Made by a program: the position numbers and the translations under genes. Below the pieces are notes generated by a model, which saw only the letters and a program-made list of their open reading frames with translations, made no database searches and was not told the origin of the DNA. Shown one piece after another: positions 1 through 9,333 of a DNA stretch of 64,000 bases; positions within the stretch are counted from its first letter, which is position 1, and each line of letters starts with the position of its first letter. This DNA is from Halobacterium wangiae (lineage in GTDB: Archaea > Halobacteriota > Halobacteria > Halobacteriales > Halobacteriaceae): contig NZ_CP089588.1 in NCBI RefSeq assembly GCF_021249345.1, forward strand, positions 1,922,001 to 1,986,000. Direction: 5' to 3'.

Positions 1-1
1 A

Positions 2-655
2 GAGTTCACCATCCCCGCGACGTCGTTCCCGCTCGGGAGTCTCACCGAAGATTATCCCGAAGCGACGGTCGAACTCGAGCGGGTCATCCCGACGAACCAG
101 GCCATCATCCCCTACTTCTGGGTGCGTGGACTCGGAGACGCCAGGGAGGAAGAACTCGAAGCCTCGTTCCGGGACCACCCGGACGTCCACCGCGTCGAAC
201 TCGTCGACGATCTCGACGGCGAGTACCTGTTACGCGTCGAGTGGCGCCTCGACTACCAGGGGGTGATGCAGGCGATCACGGAGACGGACGTCGTGTTGCT
301 CTCCGGGTTCGGCACCTCGGAGAAGTGGACGTTCGAACTCCGAGCGGACGAACGCCACGCGATCGCCGACTTCCAGCAACGCTGCAGTGAGTACGGTATC
401 CCCGCCGAACTGACGGCGCTCCACAACCTCTCGGAGATGCAAGCGGGGGCGCAGTACGACCTCACCGGGCCGCAGCGAGAGGCACTCCTCCTCGCCTACG
501 AACGGGGGTACTATCAGACGCCACGCGAGGCCACGCTGGAGGAGCTGGCGGGGGAGGTCGGTATCACCGGTCAGTCACTGGGGTCACGGCTCCGCAGAGG
601 GACGAATCGTCTCATCGGGAGCACGCTCTCCGAGTCGCCCGACACCCCCTCATAA
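2..655 (+). CDS. HTH_10 (Bat-like) transcription regulator, 5'-truncated
   Basis: This is the C-terminal 217 codons of a haloarchaeal bacterio-opsin-activator-type regulator; the frame is open to the left edge, so the N-terminus lies outside the window. The visible part starts with the typical EFTIPATSFPLG strand and a beta-rich region. It ends in an HTH_10 domain: LTGPQREALLLAYERGYY, then a PREATLEELA segment, then GITGQSLGSRLRRG. In this family N-terminal PAS/GAF sensor domains usually control the HTH; none can be seen here. A GTG at 122 could be taken as a start but it lies inside the domain. Confidence in the family is high; target genes are unknown. Confidence 0.93.
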   Translation, partial: EFTIPATSFPLGSLTEDYPEATVELERVIPTNQAIIPYFWVRGLGDAREEELEASFRDHPDVHRVELVDDLDGEYLLRVEWRLDYQGVMQAITETDVVLLSGFGTSEKWTFELRADERHAIADFQQRCSEYGIPAELTALHNLSEMQAGAQYDLTGPQREALLLAYERGYYQTPREATLEELAGEVGITGQSLGSRLRRGTNRLIGSTLSESPDTPS

Positions 656-714
656 GCAGGCTTCACACGAAGAGGGAACCGTGAATTACTGTCGTGTTGT
701 CAGTACACTCATCG

Positions 715-1062
715 ATGACCCGTGACCGCGTCCTATCGGACCCAGACTCCTCGCCCGACCCCGGCCTCTCCGGTATCGAGTGCCACCCAGAGAACGAATC
801 GGTGCGGTGTACCGTGGATACGTCGATCCACTCTGTGAGCGAGGGAATCGTCGTCGCAGTAGCGAGCGCGACCGAACGCGACCCGTTAGCGCTACCGCCG
901 CTCTACTCGGTGGTCGACCCCGACGCGCTCGACGCGCTCCTGGCCACGACGTCCGCCCGGAATGCCACCAGAGGAATCACCGCGACCTTCGAGTACGCCG
1001 GCTGTACGGTGACCGTCGAGGACCCCGGACGTATCCACGTCGAACGATTCGCAGAGACGTAG
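715..1062 (+). CDS. HalOD1 output-domain protein
   Basis: A 115-residue acidic protein with the halobacterial output domain HalOD1. Diagnostic stretches are the central LPPLYSVVDPDALDALL and the C-terminal FEYAGCTVTVEDPGRIHV. HalOD1 proteins are small, haloarchaea-specific and thought to be signalling output modules; the molecular role is not established. The ATG at 715 is preferred over the GTG at 694 because family members start shortly before the domain. It sits between the Bat-like regulator and a 44-residue zinc-ribbon protein on the same strand, so the two small genes are probably co-transcribed. Confidence 0.85.
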   Translation: MTRDRVLSDPDSSPDPGLSGIECHPENESVRCTVDTSIHSVSEGIVVAVASATERDPLALPPLYSVVDPDALDALLATTSARNATRGITATFEYAGCTVTVEDPGRIHVERFAET

Positions 1063-1068
1063 CACGCG

Positions 1069-1203
1069 ATGCCGGAGAACATCCGCTGTACGGGTTGTGA
1101 CCTGAGCCGCTACGGACTCGTACTCGGGGGCGACGAACCGAGTCCGATCGGTAACGCGGAGTGCCCCCGTTGTGACGGGACGGAGTTCGAGCGGATACTG
1201 TAG
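1069..1203 (+). CDS. 44-residue zinc-ribbon small protein
   Basis: A tiny ORF (MPENIRCTGCDLSRYGLV...) begins 6 bases after the HalOD1 stop codon. It has two CxxC pairs, CTGC near residue 7 and CPRC near residue 34, which would make one four-cysteine zinc site. Small CPxCG-related zinc-finger proteins of 40-60 residues are common in haloarchaea and often lie downstream of regulators. The third-position G+C preference and the cysteine spacing support a real gene. The function is unknown; a co-factor of the HalOD1 protein is only a guess. Confidence 0.7.
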   Translation: MPENIRCTGCDLSRYGLVLGGDEPSPIGNAECPRCDGTEFERIL

Positions 1204-1305
1204 GAGTCTCGGGTAGTCCGACCGGGCCCTGTCGTCTGTGAGACTGCCGTCAATTCCATCGAGACCGAGGTAGCGGGCTCCCCGGGTGAGTGGTAGGTTA
1301 GTGCC

Positions 1306-1315
1306 GATTTTATGG
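1306..1315 (+). promoter_or_regulatory. TATA-like box deciding the start of the flavoprotein gene
   Basis: The A+T-rich GATTTTATGG is centred about 28 bases before the ATG at 1339, the usual distance for a leaderless haloarchaeal transcript. The in-frame ATG at 1312 lies inside this box and so is not the start. Confidence 0.6.
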
Positions 1316-1338
1316 TCCGACGACTCGACGTCTACACC

Positions 1339-2748
1339 ATGTCCACGTTCGTCGTCGTCGGCGGTGATGCTGCCGGCATGTCCGCGGCCAGTAAAGCGAA
1401 ACGCGACAATCCCGACGTCGACGTCGTCGTCTTCGAGAAGGGGGAGTGGGTGTCCTACGGCGCCTGTGGGCTGCCCTACTACATCAAGGGCGAGATCCAG
1501 TCCCTCGACGACCTCGTGTCGGTCACCCCCGAGGAGTTCCGCCAGGAGCGGGACATCGACCTCCGAACCGGCCACGAGGTCGTCGACATCGACCCCGCGA
1601 ATCGGGTCGTCACGGCGCGCAGCGCCGACGGTGAAGTGACCCAGGCGTACGACCACCTGCTCGTCGCGACAGGCGCGGAAGCGGTCCTGCCACCGATCGT
1701 GGGGTTGGAACGGGAGGGTGTCTACACGCTCGGGTCGATGTCGGAGGGCAAAGACCTCCGGGAGTACGTCGGCCGAGCGCGGTCCGAACGAGAGCTCCAG
1801 CAACCCGACCGGGGGCCTGCGTGCCAGTTCCTCGAGACGTGTCACGGACCCGTCGGCATCGTCGGGGGTGGGTACATTGGTGTGGAGATGGCGGAGGCGC
1901 TCGCGGCCAACGGCTTCGAGGTCCACCTCTTCCAGCGCGGCGACCGCATCCTGAAACAGTTCAGCGAGGAGACGAGCGAATCCATCCTCGACCACCTCGG
2001 CGACCAGAACGTCGAGGTATACCTCGGCGCAGCGGTCGAAGAACTCGCGGGCGGTGACCGGGTGGAAGCGGTCGTCACGGACGACCTCCGGGTTCCGGTC
2101 GAGATGGTGCTCGTCGGGACGGGCGTCCGTCCACGGACGGCTCTCGCCGCGGACGCCGGTATCGAAGTCGGCGAGACGGGCGCGATCGCGACCGACGCGT
2201 ACCGGGAGACGAACGTCCCGGACGTGTACGCGGCGGGTGACTGTGCGGAGGCCGAGCACGTCGTCACCGGCGAGCCAGCGTACGTGCCCCTGGCGCTGAC
2301 GGCGAACCGCCACGGGCGGGCGATCGGACAGACCGTCGCGGGCACACCGACGAAGGGCGGCGGTATCGCGGGGACGGCGGCCGTCAAGGCCTTCGAGATG
2401 GAGGCCGCCCGCACGGGAGTACTCGACGACGCGCTCGCTCGCGAGGTCGGGTTCGACCCGATGACCGCGACTATCGAGGCGAAGTCCCGCGCCGGCTACT
2501 ATCCTGGCGGCGGCACCGTACAGGTGACGCTCACTGTCGACCGGCCGACCGGTCGCGTGCTGGGTGGCAGTCTCGCCTCAGAGTTCGGGGAAGGCGCCGT
2601 CCACCGGAGTCACGCGCTCGTCGGGGCGGTGACCGAGGGCATCACCGTCGAGGAGCTCTCGAACTACGATCTCGCGTACGCACCGCCGTTCAACACGACG
2701 TGGGACCCCGTGCTGACCGCCGCGAAAGTCGTCGAAGGCAAGCGCTGA
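1339..2748 (+). CDS. FAD/NAD(P)-dependent oxidoreductase, CoA-disulfide reductase / NADH oxidase family
   Basis: A 469-residue pyridine-nucleotide disulfide oxidoreductase. Residues 6-13 hold the FAD-binding VVGGDAAG. Residues 40-48 hold YGACGLPYY with Cys43, the single redox cysteine of CoA-disulfide reductases and NADH oxidases. A second Rossmann motif (GGGYIGVEMAEAL) lies near residue 175, and the FAD motif DVYAAGDCAEA follows. The C-terminal dimerisation domain is present. The likely role is NAD(P)H-dependent reduction of a low-molecular-weight disulfide or of oxygen; sequence alone cannot separate these. It is a single gene with its own TATA-like box. Confidence 0.88.
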   Translation: MSTFVVVGGDAAGMSAASKAKRDNPDVDVVVFEKGEWVSYGACGLPYYIKGEIQSLDDLVSVTPEEFRQERDIDLRTGHEVVDIDPANRVVTARSADGEVTQAYDHLLVATGAEAVLPPIVGLEREGVYTLGSMSEGKDLREYVGRARSERELQQPDRGPACQFLETCHGPVGIVGGGYIGVEMAEALAANGFEVHLFQRGDRILKQFSEETSESILDHLGDQNVEVYLGAAVEELAGGDRVEAVVTDDLRVPVEMVLVGTGVRPRTALAADAGIEVGETGAIATDAYRETNVPDVYAAGDCAEAEHVVTGEPAYVPLALTANRHGRAIGQTVAGTPTKGGGIAGTAAVKAFEMEAARTGVLDDALAREVGFDPMTATIEAKSRAGYYPGGGTVQVTLTVDRPTGRVLGGSLASEFGEGAVHRSHALVGAVTEGITVEELSNYDLAYAPPFNTTWDPVLTAAKVVEGKR

Positions 2749-2848
2749 GTCGTTCGGAGTGCGCTGTGACGTCGACGACCCGCGGACCGACTGTTCTCCT
2801 CCTGCGGTGGCTCACTGGGACCGACGTCCACGTCGGACTGGACCTCGC

Positions 2849-3298
2849 TCAGTCGGCGACCTCGGTCTTCACGACGGTCGCCGGCCGTGTCGTCAACCGC
2901 AGGACGCGGTCGGTTACACTGCCGAGGAGCGCCCGGTACTCCTCCGGTCGTCGTTTCGTCCCGAGCACGAGCAGGTCGACGCCCTGCTCGTCGGCGTAGT
3001 CGACGATCGTCTCCGCGGGTTCCCCCTGTCGGATGGTCTCGACGACGTCCACCCCGGCCTCAGTCGCCGCTTCCCGGACCTCGGCGAGCGTGTGCTGCCC
3101 GTGTTCCTCGAGGCCGTGTTCCGGTCCTTCGGCCTCGTCGACGTACTCGTCGCCACTGTAGGCGGACACGACGTCCGCGTCGACGACGAACAGTACGTGG
3201 AGCGCGGCGTCGTGCGCCGCTGCGAGCGCGACTGCGTGTGCCTCGGCCTCCCTGGACGCGACGGTACCGTCCGTCGACAGCAAGATTCGGTCGTACAT
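2849..3298 (-). CDS. Universal stress protein (UspA family)
   Basis: A 149-residue single-domain UspA protein. It opens with MYDRILLSTDGT and a long helix of acidic and alanine residues. It carries the C-terminal nucleotide-binding signature LVLGTKRRPEEYRALLGSV, followed by a final beta strand ending in TVVKTEVAD. A TATA-like box (minus strand GTTTATCCCA, 3321-3330) lies about 28 bases upstream, so the transcript is probably leaderless. UspA proteins bind ATP or AMP and modulate stress survival. This is one of five Usp-domain genes in the first 18 kb. Confidence 0.9.
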   Translation of the reverse strand: MYDRILLSTDGTVASREAEAHAVALAAAHDAALHVLFVVDADVVSAYSGDEYVDEAEGPEHGLEEHGQHTLAEVREAATEAGVDVVETIRQGEPAETIVDYADEQGVDLLVLGTKRRPEEYRALLGSVTDRVLRLTTRPATVVKTEVAD

Positions 3299-3376
3299 AT
3301 ACCTCGAATTCGAAGAAGCGTGGGATAAACCCGGCCTCTCGTTCCCACCGAACGGGAGGCGACTCGTCCCGTCTGC

Positions 3377-3955
3377 TCATTCTGTGGCGGGCGCACCGTC
3401 GGTCGGGACGACGCCGAGGCGCCCCTCGACGAACGCGGCGACGTCGTTCGCGAAGTCGGCGACCGCCTGCCAGTCCGTGAACTCGGCGTCAGCCGAGCGG
3501 TCCACGTCGGGGAACTCCTTCTTCGCGACCTGTTTCACCAGGAATCGCTTGAGGAAGCCGTACTCCGAGAAGCGCAGCGCGCCGCCGAACGTCGCGATGC
3601 GGTCCGGGTGCCAGTCGGTCGCTTCGAGGAACGACTCGACGTAGCCCGCGGCCTGCTCGCGGCCCTGCTCGGTGGCCGAGGACATCGACACCTGGAAGAA
3701 CGCCGTCGGTGTCCCGGCCAGCGCCTCGTGGTTGGCCTCCACGAACTCCGTGACTGCCGCCTGGTGTTTGCCGGCGTGGATCGACGCGCCCACGACGACC
3801 GCGTCGAAGTCCGCGAGCGAGCGGTCTCCGAGCCCGTGGGCGGCGTCGACCGCCGTCGCGTCGTGGCCCCGTTCGATGAGGGTCTCGACGATGCGGTCGG
3901 CGACCTTCGCGGTCTGTCCCTCTCCGGTCCCGTAGTAGACGAGGAAGGAAGCCAT
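3377..3955 (-). CDS. Flavodoxin-domain protein, HemG-like
   Basis: A 192-residue protein with a flavodoxin fold. The phosphate loop YYGTGEGQTAKVADRIVE follows the first strand, and FDAVVVGASIHAGKHQ is the second FMN-binding region. This pattern matches the HemG type of menaquinone-dependent protoporphyrinogen oxidase, which oxidises protoporphyrinogen IX in haem synthesis. Haloarchaeal members are not all proven haem enzymes, so a general flavodoxin role remains possible. A TATA-like element at 3981-3988 (minus strand) supports the chosen start. Confidence 0.82.
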   Translation of the reverse strand: MASFLVYYGTGEGQTAKVADRIVETLIERGHDATAVDAAHGLGDRSLADFDAVVVGASIHAGKHQAAVTEFVEANHEALAGTPTAFFQVSMSSATEQGREQAAGYVESFLEATDWHPDRIATFGGALRFSEYGFLKRFLVKQVAKKEFPDVDRSADAEFTDWQAVADFANDVAAFVEGRLGVVPTDGAPATE

Positions 3956-4012
3956 GCAGACGAGTTGGGCTCGCGACTCAATAAATGGCGGCTGGCGGCC
4001 GAACGGCGGGCG

Positions 4013-4879
4013 TCAACCGTCGGCATGTTCGACGCGCTGGAGTCGCCGTGGCCCCCACCACCCGATGACCGCGAGGGCGAAGCCCACCGTCAGGATGGTC
4101 TGGAAGGACTCCGCCCGTGGGGAGAGTTCGAGGAGCTGTCCGGTCGCGTTCTGGAGGAAGTGGAACAGGACGACGGCGAGCACGCTGCGGCGGGCGTTGT
4201 TGTACACCCACGTGTAGAGGACGGCGGCGACGACGATGTTGAACGCGAACGGCAGCGGCGCCGGCGAGAACTCCCAGCTACTGAAGTATCCGACCATCAC
4301 GAACAGCGGCGCGTGCCAGACCGCCCACGCGACGCCGAGCACGAGGCTGGCGGTGAGCGCGCTCCAGCGGCGCTGGAGGCGGTCGAGCCAGTAGCCGCGC
4401 CACCCGATCTCCTCGGGGAGTGGCCCGAGCAGGAAGATGCCGAGCAGCGTCGCGAACAGCGCGAGCGGGTCCACCGATAGTTCGACCAGCGGCTCGACGG
4501 AGAGTGCTCGCGTTTCCCCCGTGACGTTGGCGAGGAGTGCGCCGCCAACCGCGAGCGCCGGCCACACGAACAGGACTGCGAGGTACCACCGCGACGGCAC
4601 GAGTCCGGGGTCGACGAGGCGACGCCACAACTCCCGGAGTCCCCGTCGCCCGCCGACCAGCCAGGTCATGCCGACGCCGCCGAGCGTGACGCCGAGGCCG
4701 CCGACGACGAGGAAGACGACGCCGGGGAACCGGAACGCGTGCCAGCCAGCGAGGACCGGGACGCTCCACCAGAGCCACGTCCAGCCGTGAGAGAACAGGA
4801 GGAACGCCCAGACGTCGAACCAGCCGTCGGTGGTCGCGGTTGCGTCGGGCACGGCTCTCGTCGACTGTTCGGTCGCCAC
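4013..4879 (-). CDS. CPBP family intramembrane glutamic protease
   Basis: A membrane protein of about 288 residues with the CPBP/Abi signature. PLPEEIGWRGYWLDRL holds the EExxxR motif, HAPLFVM is the histidine motif, and FNIVVAAVLYTWVYNN is the later motif. Around eight hydrophobic segments are visible. Family members are Rce1-like proteases, often of unknown substrate. The start is uncertain: GTG 4879 is chosen because the protein then opens VATEQSTRAVPD, but ATG 4960 and GTG 4852 are in frame. The A+T-rich stretch at 4883-4890 would suit 4852. It is divergent from the DUF998 gene. Confidence 0.8.
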   Translation of the reverse strand: MATEQSTRAVPDATATTDGWFDVWAFLLFSHGWTWLWWSVPVLAGWHAFRFPGVVFLVVGGLGVTLGGVGMTWLVGGRRGLRELWRRLVDPGLVPSRWYLAVLFVWPALAVGGALLANVTGETRALSVEPLVELSVDPLALFATLLGIFLLGPLPEEIGWRGYWLDRLQRRWSALTASLVLGVAWAVWHAPLFVMVGYFSSWEFSPAPLPFAFNIVVAAVLYTWVYNNARRSVLAVVLFHFLQNATGQLLELSPRAESFQTILTVGFALAVIGWWGPRRLQRVEHADG

Positions 4880-4997
4880 GAGCAAATAGGACGGGGCGTC
4901 GGCGTAACGCCAGCCTACGGTCGTCGGTGCCGTCCCTGTCAGGCGGCGTAGCGCGCGCATACTTTTCCGGGGTCGCGTCGACCCTCCCAGCACACCG

Positions 4998-5648
4998 ATG
5001 CGCCAGGACGAACCGGACGCCACCACCGCCAGAGGCGCTTCTCGTGACGCCGAGGCCGCCGCGGGCGCGCTGCTGTTCCTCGTCGGCGGCGTCGCGCTGC
5101 TCGGCATCATCACCGCCGAGGTGCTCTACCCGGGCTACACGACACTCCAGGAGATCAGCGACCTCGGAGCGTCGCGCCCACCGAACAGCGTGATCTACCA
5201 GCCCTCGGCGTCCATCTTCAACGCGACCATGCTCGTCTCCGGCGCGCTCGTCCTCGCCGGCACGTTCTTCGCCCACCGGTCGCTCGAGCGACGTGCGGTC
5301 ACCGTGCCGCTCGCACTGTTCGGCGCGGGCATCTTCGGCGTCGGCTTCTTCCCCGGGAACGTGGTGCCCTGGCACGGCCTGTTCGCGTTGCTCACGTTCG
5401 TCAGCGGCGGGTTCTCCGCCGTGCTCTCGGCGCGCGTCGTCGAGGGTCCGTTCCAGTACCTCTGCGTCGCGTTCGGCGCGTTCTCCCTCGCTGTGCTGGC
5501 CAGCGTCTTCGTCCTGGGGGAGTCGAACCCGCTGCTCGTACTCGGCCTGGGCGGCGTCGAACGCCTGGTCGTCTACCCGATCCTAGTGTGGGTGACGGGG
5601 TTCGGCGGCTACCTGCTCGGCCAGGCCAGCGCACCCGCACAGCCCTAG
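4998..5648 (+). CDS. DUF998 membrane protein
   Basis: A 216-residue integral membrane protein with six predicted helices. The first is GALLFLVGGVALLGIITAEVL, and it is followed by the family's YPGYTTLQEISDLGA segment. DUF998 proteins are widespread in haloarchaea; their function is unknown. A possible promoter (TACTTTTCC, 4960-4968) lies upstream. The gene is divergent from the CPBP protease. Confidence 0.82.
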   Translation: MRQDEPDATTARGASRDAEAAAGALLFLVGGVALLGIITAEVLYPGYTTLQEISDLGASRPPNSVIYQPSASIFNATMLVSGALVLAGTFFAHRSLERRAVTVPLALFGAGIFGVGFFPGNVVPWHGLFALLTFVSGGFSAVLSARVVEGPFQYLCVAFGAFSLAVLASVFVLGESNPLLVLGLGGVERLVVYPILVWVTGFGGYLLGQASAPAQP

Positions 5649-5765
5649 ACGTCTCACAATAGACGCCAGAGGTCGTCGTTCGCCGACTACCTCACCTCGG
5701 AGGCTGGTACTGTTCGTCGTCCTCGCTGCGCTACCGCGGTGCGACGGGCGGACGGTGGCTGGACG

Positions 5766-7289
5766 TCAGCCGACAACCGGCCAGACGACGGTGAACAGCC
5801 CGTAGGCCAGCAGGGCGGTGACGACGGCCATCGCGACGTCGAGGACGAGGCCCGGGCGCAGCATGTCGTCTTTCGTCATCTCGCCCGTCCCGAACGCGAT
5901 GGCGTTCGGCGGCGTCGCCACCGGGAGCGCGAACCCGAAACTCGCCGCGAGGCCGCCGGTGACCGCCAGGAAGATGCTGGCCGTGGCCGGGTCCGAGCCG
6001 AGCGTCCCCGCGTACTGCGGTCCCATGGCGATGAGCACCGGAATCGAGATGGCCGCCATCGCGGTGTTCGAGGCGATCTCCGAGACGGCGATGGTCGCGG
6101 CGGCGACGGCGAGTGCGACCACCAGGAGCGGTGCACCGGCGACCGAGCCGACGGCGCCCTCGGCGAGCCACCGTGTCGCGTTCGTCGCCGCCAGGGCGTT
6201 CGCCAGCGTGATGCCGCCGCCGAGCAGGACGATGGTCCCCCAGTCGATCCGCTGGACGTCCTCCCACTCGAGCACGTCGGCGATGGAGAGTGCGGGAATC
6301 GCCGCGAGTCCGACGACCACGTAGTAGAGCGCGCCCTGGTGGCCACCACTCCCGAACAGGTGGCCCCCGGAGCCGCCGAACAGCGTCGCGTGCCACTCTG
6401 CCGGGAGCACGCCCTCGAAGAGGAAGGCGAGGCCGCCGAGCAGCCACAGGCCGGCTGTCGCAGCGGTCACCAGGATGACGCGGCGCTCGGCGGTCGACGG
6501 CGCGCCGGTCTCGCGCAGGTACCGTCGCGCCTCCACCCGTGCGGAACTCGCGTCGGTGACCTCGGGCGGGTAGACGGTGACGAGGACGTACCACGTCACC
6601 GGGAGTCCGACGACGACGAACGGCACGCCGATTACCAGCCACTCGACGAACGTGATGGTGTACGCGAGCTGTTCGGCCAGCTGCGAGACGAGGATGGCGT
6701 TCGGCGGCGTACCGATGAGCGTGCCGACGCCGCCGATGGTGGCCGCGTAGGGCACGCCCAGCACCAGCGCGAGCCGGAAGTTCGAGCGCGAAGCGGTGGT
6801 CGGCTCGCCAGCCTCGACGTCGGCGACGACGCGGTCGGCGATGCTGACGGCGACGGGTACCATCATCGCCGTCGTCGCCGAGTTGGAGACGACCATCGAC
6901 AGGACGGCCGTCGCGAGCATCACGGCGAAGACGATGCGGTGTGGCGAGGTCCCGACGGCGGCGAGGACGTGGTAGGCGATGCGCCGGTCCGTGCCGTGTT
7001 TCTGGAGCGCTTCGGCGAGGACGAACCCCGCAAGCAGGAGGAACAGGATGGGGTCCGCGAAGCCGGCGACGGCGGCGTCGACGGTCGGGAAGACGCCGAA
7101 CGCCGTCAGCAACACGGGGATCGTCAGCGCAGTGACCGGCAGCGGGAGTCCGCCGGTCACCCAGAGGGTGCCCGCGAACGCGGCCGTCGCGAGCGCGTAC
7201 TGGCCGGCCGTCGCGAGCCCGGAGAGCGGGGCCGTGGCGACGGCGACGAACGCGACGGCGGCCGCCAGTAGCGAGCGTCGGTCGGTCAT
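5766..7289 (-). CDS. SLC13/DASS family anion permease
   Basis: A 507-residue polytopic membrane protein with about 11-12 hydrophobic segments arranged as two repeats. Each half carries a short polar signature: SNSATTAMMVPVAVSIAD in the first and SEIASNTAMAAISIPVLIA in the second. These match the SNT motifs that bind Na+ and carboxylate in the DASS family (citrate, succinate, sulfate or phosphate carriers). Both halves also contain a TPPNAI signature. The substrate cannot be assigned. A CTTAAG box at 7315-7323 is placed for a leaderless start. Confidence 0.88.
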   Translation of the reverse strand: MTDRRSLLAAAVAFVAVATAPLSGLATAGQYALATAAFAGTLWVTGGLPLPVTALTIPVLLTAFGVFPTVDAAVAGFADPILFLLLAGFVLAEALQKHGTDRRIAYHVLAAVGTSPHRIVFAVMLATAVLSMVVSNSATTAMMVPVAVSIADRVVADVEAGEPTTASRSNFRLALVLGVPYAATIGGVGTLIGTPPNAILVSQLAEQLAYTITFVEWLVIGVPFVVVGLPVTWYVLVTVYPPEVTDASSARVEARRYLRETGAPSTAERRVILVTAATAGLWLLGGLAFLFEGVLPAEWHATLFGGSGGHLFGSGGHQGALYYVVVGLAAIPALSIADVLEWEDVQRIDWGTIVLLGGGITLANALAATNATRWLAEGAVGSVAGAPLLVVALAVAAATIAVSEIASNTAMAAISIPVLIAMGPQYAGTLGSDPATASIFLAVTGGLAASFGFALPVATPPNAIAFGTGEMTKDDMLRPGLVLDVAMAVVTALLAYGLFTVVWPVVG

Positions 7290-7344
7290 CCGTTCCGGCT
7301 CTCGAAGCCCGGTCGCTTAAGGGTACCTGGGTGAGGACGCCGGC

Positions 7345-9333
7345 TCACGCCTGGTACCACAGGAGGTTCCAGTAGGCGAGCACGAGCGCGGTGGCGACCC
7401 CCGCGAGCGCGATCAGCGAGTAGTGGAGGCGGCGCCAGCGCCCCCAGTAGCCGTTCCACCACGCGAGGACGGCGACCCCCGCGCTCGCGACGCTCGCGAC
7501 GGCGCCCAGGAGCGCGACCAGCAGGAGCACCCGGAACGTGAACGGGTCGCCGGCGAACAGCACCAGCGGGTCCGTCACGAGGAGCGCACCGAACACCACG
7601 ACGAAGCCCACGTAACTCCCGGCGGCCGTACCGGCCACCCAGCGACCCCACCGGGCGAGCGACGCCGACGGCGGACCGGAACGCCCGTGGGCGCGTCGCC
7701 AGACTGCGGCCGTGGGCCAGCCGACCAGCGCGGAGAGAAACACCAGCAGCGAGACGGCCAGTACGGTAGCGTGGAACAGCGGCTCCTCCCACCTCGCGAT
7801 GCGGCTGTACGCCGTGGGTGGGCGACTGTCGAAGAACAGGTGAGTCACCTCGCCGTCGGTCTCGCCGAACGCCAGCGCGTCTGGACCACCGACCTCCTCG
7901 AAGTACAGCGGCCCCTGCTGCACCCACTGCTGCGTGCCGGTCCGCGTCGACACGGTGCGGAGTCGGCCGCGGTCGTCGACGGAGACCAGGACGGTGTCGG
8001 TCGCGCCGATGAGCTTCTCGGAGGTCGTGTACGGCATCCGTAGCGAGCGGTAGGTGCCCGTCAGTTCCGAGGCACGCTCCGGGCGCCCGTCGGGGACCAG
8101 CGGTGGCTGGTCGTCGCCGGAGTAGTACTGCTCCACGAACGCGTCAAGGAAGTCGCGTCTCGCCTCGACGCCGCCGGGGCTGTTGTAGGAGACGAACAGG
8201 CCGACGTCGTGTTCGGGGAGGAGCACGAGGAGGCTGTGGAACAGCTCCGTGTCGCCCTCGTGGCCGACGATCCGAACGCCGTCGCGACTCAGCTCGTAGA
8301 AGCCGAAGCACATCCCGTTCAGCCGCTCGTCGGTGCCGAAGCGGCGTCGGTGCATCGCCGCGACGGACTCGGGGTCGAGGATGCGGCCGTCGTCGGTCGC
8401 GCCGCCCTGGAGGTGGGCGCGCACGAACTTCGCCATGTCCGTCGCCGTCGCGGCCATCGAACCGGTCGGTGGCAGCCCGACGTACTCGAAGTCGCCCACG
8501 CGGAAGCCGTCGCCGGCCGGGACGAACCCCTCGGAGAGGCCGTCCTGGAGTCGCTCGGGGACCGGCTGGGCGAACGTACTCCGGGTCATGTCCAGCGGTT
8601 CGAGGACGGACTGCTCGATGCAGGACTCGAAGGTCGTGCCGTCGGCTGTCGCGGCGAGGTGGCCCGCGAGCGCGGCGCCGTAGTTCGAGTACGCGGGGAG
8701 TCGGCCCGGCGGGCGGACGCGCGCCGGCTGTTCCTCGCGCAACACCGTCTCCAGGGGCGCTATCGCGCCCGGGCCGGCCGCGAACGTCCCCCGGGCGCGG
8801 TCTTCGAAGCCGGCCGTGTGAGTGGCGAGATGGTCGAGCGTGACCGGCTCCGGGTACGTCTCGGGGATCGGTATCGCGTCGAGGTACTGGTTCACGTCGA
8901 CGTCGACGTCGAGGTCTCCGCGCTCGACTGCCTGCATCGCCGCGGTCCACGTGAACAGCTTCGAGACGGAGCCGATGCGGAACAGCGTCTCCTCGGCGTC
9001 GACGGGTTCACTGGCGGCCACGTCGCGGTAGCCGTACCCCTTCGCGAACGACGTCTCGCCGTCCACCACCGAGACGGTCGCTCCCGCGATGTCGTGGGTC
9101 GACAGTTGCGCCTGCACCACGTCGTCCAGGAACGACTCGAACGCCACGGGGTCGGACAGGGGGCCGTCCTCAGCCTGGGCTCCCCGGTTCGGCTGGCGAG
9201 CGGCGGCGCCGACTGGTGTCGCCGTCGCGAGGCCGGCACCAGCGAGACCGCCGAGCACCGCGCGTCGCGAACAGGTCCGCAGCCCAGACGCGGCCGACGG
9301 CCCACCGGAGTTCGTTCCGTGTGGGGGACTCAC
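7345..9333 (-). CDS. Tat-exported serine hydrolase (beta-lactamase/class C-like) with C-terminal membrane domain
   Basis: A 662-residue protein. Residues 20-45 form a Tat signal (CSRRAVLGGLAGAGLATATP). The serine hydrolase domain follows, with the S-x-x-K motif in GSVSKLFTW (Ser122, Lys125) and a YSN triad (AYSNYGAALAG). The C-terminal 180 residues contain about four transmembrane segments, so the catalytic domain should be displayed outside and anchored in the membrane. The family includes D-aminopeptidases, esterases and beta-lactamases. In archaea without murein the substrate is probably an ester or amide, but this is unknown. The start is GTG at 9333, with a TATA-like box at 9356-9363. 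Confidence 0.87.
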   Translation of the reverse strand: MSPPHGTNSGGPSAASGLRTCSRRAVLGGLAGAGLATATPVGAAARQPNRGAQAEDGPLSDPVAFESFLDDVVQAQLSTHDIAGATVSVVDGETSFAKGYGYRDVAASEPVDAEETLFRIGSVSKLFTWTAAMQAVERGDLDVDVDVNQYLDAIPIPETYPEPVTLDHLATHTAGFEDRARGTFAAGPGAIAPLETVLREEQPARVRPPGRLPAYSNYGAALAGHLAATADGTTFESCIEQSVLEPLDMTRSTFAQPVPERLQDGLSEGFVPAGDGFRVGDFEYVGLPPTGSMAATATDMAKFVRAHLQGGATDDGRILDPESVAAMHRRRFGTDERLNGMCFGFYELSRDGVRIVGHEGDTELFHSLLVLLPEHDVGLFVSYNSPGGVEARRDFLDAFVEQYYSGDDQPPLVPDGRPERASELTGTYRSLRMPYTTSEKLIGATDTVLVSVDDRGRLRTVSTRTGTQQWVQQGPLYFEEVGGPDALAFGETDGEVTHLFFDSRPPTAYSRIARWEEPLFHATVLAVSLLVFLSALVGWPTAAVWRRAHGRSGPPSASLARWGRWVAGTAAGSYVGFVVVFGALLVTDPLVLFAGDPFTFRVLLLVALLGAVASVASAGVAVLAWWNGYWGRWRRLHYSLIALAGVATALVLAYWNLLWYQA

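Noticed and set aside
892-2313. A 473-codon minus-strand frame opposite the flavoprotein gene
   Set aside because: A mirror of G+C-rich third positions in the plus-strand gene; low-complexity Arg/Val/Asp sequence with no domain.
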